DNA from: Phycisphaerae bacterium | GTDB lineage: Bacteria > Planctomycetota > Phycisphaerae > UBA1845 | Reading direction: 5' to 3' | NCBI GenBank assembly: GCA_029260055.1 | Contig: JAJDDX010000500.1 | Location: 119,467 to 183,466, forward strand | Length of the DNA: 64,000 nucleotides | The notes under the pieces: generated by a model | Databases searched by the model: none | Told to the model about the DNA's origin: nothing | The model's input: only the letters and a program-made list of their open reading frames with translations | Part shown: one piece after another, positions 56,496 through 64,000 of the stretch | Layout: every line of letters begins with the position of its first letter | How positions within the stretch are numbered: the first letter of the stretch is position 1 | Made by a program: the position numbers and the translations under genes

Positions 56496-56990
56496 CTAGA
56501 TACCCTTCCAGCCTCGCCCACTAAGGTACGCACGTATCTCGTCAGGCTTCATATTGGTGTCCCTAGACATCCGGTCGATGGAATTGGTGACCACTCGCGA
56601 TCGGTCAGGCCCCTTCGAGCCGGCTGCGATCTTGAGCTGCTTGTAGAAGCGGCTGCCCGTGATCCTCTTGAGGGTCTTCATATCCGACGCCTTCGCGTGA
56701 TCCCGCTGAGCCTCCTGAGCCTTCTTCCACATGAACGCCTGCGACTTGCTCGACTCTCCGCGTCCCTTGAGGATCGCCGCGCACCTTGTGCCGACGTAGA
56801 TCTCACCGCTCTCGTCGGCGTGATCTCGACTCTGCATGACCACGCACTTCTTGAGGTTGCTCTTCCCGCACCTCTCGCACTGGTCGTGGTCACCGGACGT
56901 CCCGATGATGTCCCAGGCCCCAGCCATCCCGCCCTTGGCCCGCGCCTCGGTCAGTCCGCGGCTCTCGGCCAAGTATTCTTGAAGGTCCAT
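56496..56990 (-). CDS. CTS-type cargo candidate, Cys-rich protein
   Basis: Starts MDLQEYLAESRGLTEARAKGG; CERCGKSNLKKCVV zinc-like motif. Confidence 0.6.
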   Translation of the reverse strand: MDLQEYLAESRGLTEARAKGGMAGAWDIIGTSGDHDQCERCGKSNLKKCVVMQSRDHADESGEIYVGTRCAAILKGRGESSKSQAFMWKKAQEAQRDHAKASDMKTLKRITGSRFYKQLKIAAGSKGPDRSRVVTNSIDRMSRDTNMKPDEIRAYLSGRGWKGI

Positions 56991-56992
56991 GG

Positions 56993-57559
56993 CTACAGTC
57001 TTGCCCCTTTCCGGAACGCACCACCCACACCGGTCTTCATAGCAGATTTGAGGTCCCTGACCGTGATGCCCTGGTCCTTGAAGAGCCGCTGGTAGAGCGC
57101 GGTGGCGATTCCCGTGCGCCTGAACTCTGGCTCCACCTCCACGAACAGGATGTCGTACTCCTTCTGCCACTGGCGCCACGAAAGCACCCCCACGCGCTCG
57201 CCTGACGGGAGGTAGGCGTGAATCCACCCCTCCCACTGATCCCCCATCGAGTCCCCACCGGTCTTGATCTTGAGCCCACGGATCTCCACCGTGCCCTGGG
57301 GAGTGCTTTTGGTGAGCCGCCGCATGATCTGGCCCTGAAACCGTGTGCCTCCGTCGCCGGTCCAGAAGACCGTTCGCCCACGCCACACAGCGAGCTGTTG
57401 CCCACCCATACCGCTCTGGTGGAGCTTCTTCCCGTCGGTGCTCAGGATGCCACCGGAGTCATCGAGAGGCAGTTGGTCCGCAAAGGCGTCGACGACCTGG
57501 AGGGTGCTCTTACGCAACCTTGATTCGGCCAGGTATTCGCGGAGATCCATGGTGGGCAT
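56993..57559 (-). CDS. CTS-type cargo candidate, GNAT-like acetyltransferase
   Basis: MPTMDLREYLAESRLRKS; ILFVEVEPEFRRTGIATALYQRLFKDQG acetyl-CoA-binding motif. Confidence 0.65.
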   Translation of the reverse strand: MPTMDLREYLAESRLRKSTLQVVDAFADQLPLDDSGGILSTDGKKLHQSGMGGQQLAVWRGRTVFWTGDGGTRFQGQIMRRLTKSTPQGTVEIRGLKIKTGGDSMGDQWEGWIHAYLPSGERVGVLSWRQWQKEYDILFVEVEPEFRRTGIATALYQRLFKDQGITVRDLKSAMKTGVGGAFRKGARL

Positions 57560-57560
57560 T

Positions 57561-58876
57561 CTACCCGTCAGGTGGCCGTTCCTTCCAGTTGCCAGTCACG
57601 AGGGCCGGGATCCCGAGCGTGTGGCAGTCGAAGACGTACTCTTCGGCGCGTGTGACCTTCGAGCCCCACTCGCCCACGACACCGCACCCTCCGCACGCCA
57701 CATCCGAGTCGTCGACGTCCTCGTGCGGCTTCTTCCCGTCCTCGTCGAGCTTCAGGCCCCGGAGGGCGCCCATCTTCTGGGTCAGCTGCGTGCGGTAGGT
57801 CGCCACCTCCCACCGGGCCACCAGCTCGGGATCCGTAGTCCTCACGAAGCACTGGTTCGACAGGTACTCCTCATCGGAGTTGCCGCCCCCGTGACAGACG
57901 CCCTTGGATATGTACTTGGCGGCCCTCTCCAGGCCCTCACGGCTTCCCCGCGGGTCGGTGGCATGGTTGCGGCGTCCCTTGCCTGCCGGGGCGTAGGCGA
58001 CGTCCTGAACGTGAATCGAGCCGATACGGTCCAGGTCCTCGTGTGCAGACGTCTGCATGACCGACTCCAGCACGTAGGAGTTCGTCGGCGGGCCGAAGTA
58101 GAGGAGGTTCGCGTGAACGTGACCGCGGACAGAGACCTCGATCGTCCGGTAGCAGCCGGCCTTCGGAACCTTCAGCTCGTGCTGCCACAGGTACTTCACC
58201 GACCGCGCCGCAAGCTGGACGCGAGACCGCAGACCCTCGACGCTGAGATCCTCGGGATCATCCGGGTCGTAGGGGAACGTCATCACGACCATGTGCCAGC
58301 GGTGCCCCCGGTGGTCGAGCTTGTCGAACGCCTTCCCCATCCATTCGCTCACGCGCTTCGCGCGGACCCAGGCGCACGTCGGGCATCCCCTGGTCTTGCA
58401 CGTGTGCGTCCCCTCGTAGGTACCCGTTCCCCCACGTACCGATCCGCAGGCTCCGCACGAACGAACCATCACATGAGACCCACAACGCATGAACGACTCC
58501 AGCCTCTTCTGGAGCTTCAACCTCACCCCGACTGGCTCAGCCGCAATAGCCTCATCCCATTCGTCCCGTACAGCTCGCTTGAACGTGTTCCGGTTGTGAC
58601 CCCATCTGGAGAAACCTGAATCGTCCCAATGGGTTGAAGAGTTCTTTCCCTTTTGATCAAGAGAGCGACGGCGGCGGCGCTTCTTCGGGCGGCGCACCTT
58701 CCGATCCGAGCAAGGGTCCGGCGGCGTGTGGCGGCCCGACCGCGAGGCATGGTGTGGCGCTACGTTGCCTGACACCACTGGTTGTTGTAGATCTGGTCCT
58801 ACCACGCTCAATCCCCTGGCTTCGTGTGGTTTCCAGTCGGGCCAACGCGCGCAAGCGCGACCAAAGCCCAACCACA
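57561..58876 (-). CDS. HUH-type rolling-circle Rep-like endonuclease (start uncertain)
   Basis: CKTRGCPTCAWVRAKR, HMVVMTFP (motif I-like), GHVHANLLYFGP (HxH), AAKYISKGV (YxxK). Confidence 0.65.
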
Positions 58877-58906
58877 TCGAGAGGAATTCCCCTCCGCTCG
58901 ATGTGG
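58872..58906. repeat. Perfect 10-bp inverted repeat with 15-nt loop
   Basis: CCACATCGAG-aggaattcccctccg-CTCGATGTGG in the divergent region next to the HUH gene. Confidence 0.75.
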
Positions 58907-59041
58907 GGCTGGTGTATCCAGCTCCCGGTGAAGGAGGGGACGGTACCTGTGAGGGACCGGGCCGGCAAGCGGCTAACACCTGCCGCCTGGCAGTTGTTAG
59001 CTCATGGAACTGGACCCCCCCAATCGAGTAAGGTGTGCGGC

Positions 59042-60301
59042 ATGGATCTACAGCACTTCCTCGCCGAGCAACGGCTGACCGAGGGAAGCTCGTTCGACGA
59101 GGCGTGGGTCAAGGGCATCCGGAAGTGGTGGAAGACCTGGTCGTCCCGAGGGAAGAGGTTCGAGGGCCGCTACACGACCGTGGGCGGCCTGGGACACAGG
59201 TCCGGGCTCGAACACCTGGACGCCGCCGGGGCCGCGGCCAAGGCGTACCTGACCGAGGGGCACGAGATGGTCGAGCGCCTGAAGACCGACCTCCTGGTCA
59301 ACAAGGGCTTCTGGCACGTGCCGGACAAGAAGGCCGACAAGGGGATGCTCGCCCGCGAGTGGAAGACGAAGACCGTCCAGGAGATCGACGAGGCGAGAAA
59401 ACTCCTCGTCGCCGGGGTACGCGCCGTCGAGTTCTGGTCCGCGGGTGGCTATGACGCCGGCCCTCACATGTCCCGAGAACAGACCGAACTGAAGCTCCGT
59501 GACATCGAGAAGGTCAACAGGATGATCTCGACGATCAACGCGGCCGTCGACGAGGTTGTCGAGCGCGTCGACAAGATCATCTCGGGTCGTCTCCTCCGAC
59601 ACCTGACGAAGCTGGCCAAGATGGGCGGGTGGCAGGACAACAAAGTCGACCTTGGGGGGCACGAGCCCGAGGCGGTGACCCTGGGGAAGGCCCAGCTCAT
59701 CTTCATGGGCACCCCGAAGGGAAAGGCGACGGCGAGCGCCCGTCACCCGCGAATGAGGAAGCGGTACATCGCGTTCGCGCAGGACGTTCGGAATACCCTC
59801 CGGAAGCACAACCTCGGCTACCTCTGGTATGGGAAGTTTTTCACGAAGGCGAAGGGGGACGCGCCCGAGAACCACCTGGGGGTCCACTTCGGGGTCGGGG
59901 CCACCTACTCCCGCAAGGGCGACTACATCACCGTCTACGCGGACCCGAAAAGGAGCATGGCGTTCATGCTCATCCACGAGCTGGGGCACCGCTACTACTA
60001 CAAGTTCATGAACGCCACGGACCGGCACAACTTCGACCGCTGGTTCGGGAAGACGAAGCCCACGAGCAACTACGGTGCAACGATCTCCTCGGAGGACTTC
60101 GCCGAGGTCTTCGCTAGCTACGTGACCGGCAGAAACATCTCGCGCGACCAGGCCGCGCGACTCAAGGAGTTCTTCGGTCGCACCAAGCGCCTGGAGAGCC
60201 TCTCCGTGCCTGATAGGATAGCGACCATGGAACTCCAGTGTTTCCTCACCGAGAGCCGCCGGCGGCGTGGTAGAACCCTCGTCCGCTCATACCCAACCTG
60301 A
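59042..60301 (+). CDS. CTS-type cargo candidate, HExxH zinc metallopeptidase
   Basis: MDLQHFLAEQRLTEGSSF start; MAFMLIHELGHRYYYKFMN; downstream SSEDFAEVFASYV; in-frame C-terminal MELQCFLTESRRRRGR. Confidence 0.65.
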   Translation: MDLQHFLAEQRLTEGSSFDEAWVKGIRKWWKTWSSRGKRFEGRYTTVGGLGHRSGLEHLDAAGAAAKAYLTEGHEMVERLKTDLLVNKGFWHVPDKKADKGMLAREWKTKTVQEIDEARKLLVAGVRAVEFWSAGGYDAGPHMSREQTELKLRDIEKVNRMISTINAAVDEVVERVDKIISGRLLRHLTKLAKMGGWQDNKVDLGGHEPEAVTLGKAQLIFMGTPKGKATASARHPRMRKRYIAFAQDVRNTLRKHNLGYLWYGKFFTKAKGDAPENHLGVHFGVGATYSRKGDYITVYADPKRSMAFMLIHELGHRYYYKFMNATDRHNFDRWFGKTKPTSNYGATISSEDFAEVFASYVTGRNISRDQAARLKEFFGRTKRLESLSVPDRIATMELQCFLTESRRRRGRTLVRSYPT

Positions 60302-60316
60302 AGAAGGAGAAGAAGA

Positions 60317-60673
60317 ATGCTCAATCCCCTCGGTGACCGAGTCATCATCCGCCGCGACGAAGAAGAGGAGAAGACCGAAGGTGGTCTCTTCATCCCGGAC
60401 ACCGCCAAGCAGCCGCCCATCGAGGCGACCGTCATTGCCATCGGACCTGGGTTCCGCTGCCCCGACAACGGCATCTTCATCGAGACGACCCTCAAACCCG
60501 GCCAACGGGTCATGGCTGGCCCCCACGCCGGCATCGAGGTGTCCATCGACGTCGAGGACGGCAACGGGAAGATGAAGCACATCCTTCTCCGCGAGGGAGA
60601 GATCCTCGGGACGCTCGACGGCAACAGCGAGGAAAAGAAGGCTGAAGCCCGGAAGACGCACGAGACGAGCTAG
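60317..60673 (+). CDS. GroES-like co-chaperonin (second of two)
   Basis: LNPLGDRVIIRRDEEEEKTEGGLFIPDTAKQPPIEATVIAIGPG...VMAGPHAGIEV. Confidence 0.85.
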   Translation: MLNPLGDRVIIRRDEEEEKTEGGLFIPDTAKQPPIEATVIAIGPGFRCPDNGIFIETTLKPGQRVMAGPHAGIEVSIDVEDGNGKMKHILLREGEILGTLDGNSEEKKAEARKTHETS

Positions 60674-60855
60674 TAGTCTTCGCGCTCTTCTTTGGCGATG
60701 GCCTCTTGCAGGCACTCGTCGACCATGATTTTGAAATCGTCGACGCACTCTTCGGCATCAACGTCATCATCACCCCGATACCCCTGCTCCGCGAGCTGCT
60801 CATCGAAAGCGTTGAGACAGTCGCGGAGCATTTTCATCATCACCTGCACTTCCAT
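60670..60855 (-). CDS. Small acidic hypothetical protein
   Basis: Start MEVQVMMKMLRDCL at 60855. Confidence 0.45.
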   Translation of the reverse strand: MEVQVMMKMLRDCLNAFDEQLAEQGYRGDDDVDAEECVDDFKIMVDECLQEAIAKEEREDY

Positions 60856-60889
60856 GGTGGAGGAAACTACCCTCCGTCTCCGCCCAGGT

Positions 60890-61981
60890 TCAAGCGGCAG
60901 CCGCATGGTTGGCCCGGTTTACGGCGAGGGTCTGGTGTCTCCCCGGTCCGAGTGAGTCTGTCCATCCGACAGTACCGTTGCTCCGGTGACGCACCGAGTA
61001 CGCCTGGGGGAGCAGGAGGTCCATGAGGGGCGCGAGGACGGCGCTCTTACTGTTCTCGACGTGGTACGTGTACGTCGTCAGCTCCAGTTTCCCGTCGGGG
61101 CCGACCAGCTCGCGCATCTTCATGGCAAGGTACTCGGCGGCCTCCTTCATCGTGCGGAAGCCCTGGAGGAACCCCTTCTTCCAGTTGCCCTCGGTGTCGA
61201 CCTCCAGCGTCGTCGACTGAATGAGCGGGAGGATCCACGCGAGGTCCTTGCACATCGTGTCGATCATCGTCTTCGAGGGGCGCGGCCAGCACGTGGCGAT
61301 GCACTCGATGCCGCGCGAGTGGAAGAGGGTCGAGACCTTCTCCAGCTCCTCACGGTCCCAACGGAGTGCCCACGGCACCTGGCTCGCGAGCGTGTTCGAC
61401 TTGTTGATCATGAGCGCGGCGATCCTGATCTGCATCTGCTTGAGGTGGTCGGCGAACTCGGGCTTCCACACGTCGTGGATCGGGTCGTCGATCCACGCGC
61501 CGACGATGACGTCGTCGGGGATGGTTTTTCGCTCCAGCCACGCGCCGGAGTAGTCGTTTCCCTTGTTGCCGCCGTGGGAGAGCTGCTCTGGGATGAGCCA
61601 CTCGCTCGACCAGTAGCGGATCTCCTTGCACCCCTCGGAGACCGCGGTGTCGAAGTCCTTGTCCATCGCCTCCTCGGGCGAGTGGCCGGGGAAGGTGTTG
61701 TCGTAGGCCGCTAGGCCACACCCGATCTGGACGACCTTGGGCGAGTAGGCAGGGACCAACTCCCACGAGTCCTTGATGGCTGCGTAGGTGGTCGACCCTA
61801 CCTTGCCGTCTGCGGCCAGCCCGTTGGCGGCCTGCCAGTCGGCGACCTTCCTCACGGTGTCCGGCCCCCAGACACCATCCTCGACGGCTCCCACGGTCTT
61901 CTGGGTGAGCTTGATCTCCCCGTCGCAGTAGCCCTGCTTCTTGTTGTACTCGACCGCCGCGCTCGCTTCGCTGTTCGTCAT
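60890..61981 (-). CDS. Putative endolysin: peptidoglycan-binding-like domain plus hydrolase-like domain
   Basis: VEDGVWGPDTVRKVADWQAANGLAADGKVGSTTYAAI (PG-binding repeat pattern). Confidence 0.6.
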   Translation of the reverse strand: MTNSEASAAVEYNKKQGYCDGEIKLTQKTVGAVEDGVWGPDTVRKVADWQAANGLAADGKVGSTTYAAIKDSWELVPAYSPKVVQIGCGLAAYDNTFPGHSPEEAMDKDFDTAVSEGCKEIRYWSSEWLIPEQLSHGGNKGNDYSGAWLERKTIPDDVIVGAWIDDPIHDVWKPEFADHLKQMQIRIAALMINKSNTLASQVPWALRWDREELEKVSTLFHSRGIECIATCWPRPSKTMIDTMCKDLAWILPLIQSTTLEVDTEGNWKKGFLQGFRTMKEAAEYLAMKMRELVGPDGKLELTTYTYHVENSKSAVLAPLMDLLLPQAYSVRHRSNGTVGWTDSLGPGRHQTLAVNRANHAAAA

Positions 61982-61991
61982 CTGCTCTCCC

Positions 61992-62423
61992 TCAGTGGCC
62001 GGAGAGCAGGTCCTCCATCCTGTGTTTGGCATGGGTGTCCACCCGGTTCATGCCCCACTCGGGACACTCGTGTGGACAACAGCCCTCGCACTTCGAGAGG
62101 CAGTCTCCGAGATCTTCAACATTGAGAGCATTGCAGTGTGGGAGGTGCCCTGTCGAGCCGCAGTCCTCGCACACGTAATCGCCGTCGACGACGAACTCAG
62201 CGAAGACCTCGCCCTCGGGGAACATGCCGCGCTTCAAATCGTGCTGCGCCTCCTGGAAAAAGCTCGACTCCATGTCGTGCGCGTCGGAGGCCGCGTCCCC
62301 ACTCGGCTGAGGGCCTAGGATGTAGAACAGGACCAGCTCGCAGCACTTCCTGCGCGCGAGGACCAACCGCTCCTTCCGGGACTTGGAAGTGCGGTTGGCC
62401 TCTATAACGTCGAAGAGACTCAT
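61992..62423 (-). CDS. Hypothetical Cys-rich protein
   Basis: CEDCGSTGHLPHCN...CLSKCEGCCPHEC. Confidence 0.5.
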   Translation of the reverse strand: MSLFDVIEANRTSKSRKERLVLARRKCCELVLFYILGPQPSGDAASDAHDMESSFFQEAQHDLKRGMFPEGEVFAEFVVDGDYVCEDCGSTGHLPHCNALNVEDLGDCLSKCEGCCPHECPEWGMNRVDTHAKHRMEDLLSGH

Positions 62424-62424
62424 C

Positions 62425-63201
62425 TCACGCCGAGGGAGGTTCAGCCCCGAAGAGAGAGGGTGCTGTGGTGGGTGGCTCGGGGTCTACGTCGTCGTTGGTA
62501 CCAACCTTGCCCTTATCGACGACCGGCCTGGAGACCGAGTCCGCACGCAGGCGGTAGTGAAACGAGCCCTCGCCGACCGGGAAGGTCTCGATGACCCTGT
62601 CCCCCATCATCTTGTCGAGCACGATCAACGTCGCGCTGTTGTCACCGAGGATCCACGCGAGATCGTTGAGGTGCGCGCCCTTGCTGCCGACGTTCACGAG
62701 AGCTGCGTGGATGCGCTCTGGCGACGACGCCTCGGTGGCGATGTCCGACTCCGTACCGTTCGCCTTCGACACTTTGGTCCGGTAGCGGTGATGGCCACGC
62801 TTGCCGATGCGGTCCACCTCTTCGGCTTTGACCATCCGGCGGAGTGCACCAGCAATCGAGGACGACTTCATGAGCGGGTCCTGTTCGAGGACGGCCTGGA
62901 TGACCATTTCCTCGGAAACCCCCCTGTCGTGCCCCGCGTCGTCACGCACAATGTCGAGCCCCGCGACCACCTTGCGCGTGAGGTCGAGGACTCCGGTGCG
63001 GCGATCGCTGGTCTTTTCCCCGAGAATGTCCTCGACCCGTTTGAGCTTGGCGCGGACCTCGACCAGCTCCTTCTCCTTGTCCTGGATAGACACCAGGATC
63101 TCCACCTCGGCTCGTTTCAGCTCGACTCGGGCTCCTTCTCCCTGCCTGAGCCAGTCGTTGACGTCGAATCTCATCTTCTTTTTCTCCTCGTGGTGGTTCA
63201 T
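62425..63201 (-). CDS. Hypothetical protein
   Basis: 258-aa ORF with N-terminal coiled coil and helical region that may be winged-helix-like. Confidence 0.45.
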   Translation of the reverse strand: MNHHEEKKKMRFDVNDWLRQGEGARVELKRAEVEILVSIQDKEKELVEVRAKLKRVEDILGEKTSDRRTGVLDLTRKVVAGLDIVRDDAGHDRGVSEEMVIQAVLEQDPLMKSSSIAGALRRMVKAEEVDRIGKRGHHRYRTKVSKANGTESDIATEASSPERIHAALVNVGSKGAHLNDLAWILGDNSATLIVLDKMMGDRVIETFPVGEGSFHYRLRADSVSRPVVDKGKVGTNDDVDPEPPTTAPSLFGAEPPSA

Positions 63202-63452
63202 CCGCGACCCGGGATGATGAGCTGGGATGCGGGGTCCACGTCTTCGTCAGGTGGACGAGTCACGTGTTTGATGTCTTCGTCCCGCAGCATCATCGCCACA
63301 GGCGTGAGGTCCACTTTGCCCGTTTTCTCGTCCTGGTCGACGAGGACCAGGAAGACGGCACGCTCCTCCTTGTAGAAGCCCTCAATCGTGCCCACGGGGA
63401 CCCGGGGGTCCTTCAGTATATGAGCCAGCACTTTCTCATCTTCGGTTAGCAT
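63198..63452 (-). CDS. Small hypothetical protein
   Basis: 84-aa ORF. Confidence 0.45.
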   Translation of the reverse strand: MLTEDEKVLAHILKDPRVPVGTIEGFYKEERAVFLVLVDQDEKTGKVDLTPVAMMLRDEDIKHVTRPPDEDVDPASQLIIPGRG

Positions 63453-63460
63453 ACCTGCGC

Positions 63461-63489
63461 ATTGTTACCCTGTGGTAAGCGCTAGTCAA
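63461..63489 (-). promoter_or_regulatory. Sigma70-like promoter
   Basis: Minus strand TTGACT-16-TAACAAT. Confidence 0.5.
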
Positions 63490-63826
63490 CCGGGAGTGTG
63501 TCCTCGAAGGTCTCGTGCTGTTCGCCAACGGTTTCCAGCTCACTGAAGCGACCGTCGCGCGCGAGCATCCGGAGGGCAATGTTGTTGCCTGGTCCGAGTT
63601 GGTGAATGAGCCATCCGACGCACGGGTATTCGGTGTCGGGGTCAGACTCGTGGCAGGCCATCATCCGACGCTTCTCGCCCGAGAGGAACGCGATGGAGGC
63701 AGGCTCGGCGATGGTCTCCTTCAGGTTCGCGTGCTTCGTGGCGCAGTAGCCGCCCGGGATATCCACGTCGGGCACCGTGGAGACCTTCCACGGGCACGCC
63801 TTGCACTGTTTCTTGCGGACCTTCAC
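63482..63826 (-). CDS. Hypothetical protein (DUF6283-like CxxCPW pattern)
   Basis: KQCKACPWKVSTVPDVDIPGGYC; GTG start at 63826. Confidence 0.5.
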   Translation of the reverse strand: MKVRKKQCKACPWKVSTVPDVDIPGGYCATKHANLKETIAEPASIAFLSGEKRRMMACHESDPDTEYPCVGWLIHQLGPGNNIALRMLARDGRFSELETVGEQHETFEDTLPVD

Positions 63827-63999
63827 TGGTAGTGGAGGACCTTCCGCATGACCTGAATCCGGGACGAGCCTTTGCACTTGTAGCAACACTGAGCCTTATC
63901 GTCCGACGCCTTCGCCGGTTCGCCCCAGATCGTGAAGCCGGAGCCCTCACACTTGGTGCAGGTGATGTAGACCATCTTGCCCGGCACGTAGTTGGTCAT
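63823..63999 (-). CDS. DnaJ-type zinc-finger-like small protein
   Basis: MTNYVPGKMVYITCTKCEGSGF...CCYKCKGSS (CxxCxGxG-type repeats). Confidence 0.55.
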   Translation of the reverse strand: MTNYVPGKMVYITCTKCEGSGFTIWGEPAKASDDKAQCCYKCKGSSRIQVMRKVLHYQ

Positions 64000-64000
64000 C

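Noticed and set aside
58043-58058. TGCAGACGTCTGCA copy as a regulatory site
   Set aside because: Perfect palindrome but inside the HUH coding sequence (VMQTSAHE); not called as a feature without positional support.

Overview
This 64 kb, GC-rich window reads as part of a large T4-like (gp23/gp21/gp20/gp17-type) tailed phage genome. Almost all genes are tightly packed on the minus strand. The first ~16 kb is a virion morphogenesis block: terminase large subunit, portal, protease-scaffold fusion and major capsid protein. It is followed by recombination and replication genes (RuvC-like, PD-(D/E)XK, UvsX/RecA, SF2 helicase, SSB, primase, DnaB-like helicase, DnaC-like loader), then nucleases and helicases, ParB-like, UvrD and lysis-type genes. 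Main observations: (1) six inteins in 64 kb (portal, terminase, SF2 helicase, DnaB-like, SNF2-like, UvrD-like), each at a conserved or catalytic motif where I can judge it. (2) A family of proteins sharing a start such as MDLQ(E/H)(F/Y)LAES/Q that resembles the T4 capsid-targeting sequence (MKTYQEFIAEA...) and ends in a prohead-protease-like L-x-E site. This suggests a modular capsid-packaged, co-injected cargo set: an HExxH metallopeptidase, a GNAT acetyltransferase, a Cys-rich protein and a giant ~1300-aa tandem protein. (3) A dispersed palindrome TGCAG-N4-CTGCA, mostly in short intergenic gaps. (4) A HUH-type Rep-like protein next to a 10-bp-stem inverted repeat. (5) A plus-strand caspase/CHAT-like candidate, two GroES-like proteins, an RRM protein and a KH protein. 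(6) Two G-rich 5-nt-phased intergenic repeats. All calls come from reading the sequence and the supplied ORFs; no database or structure search was run.
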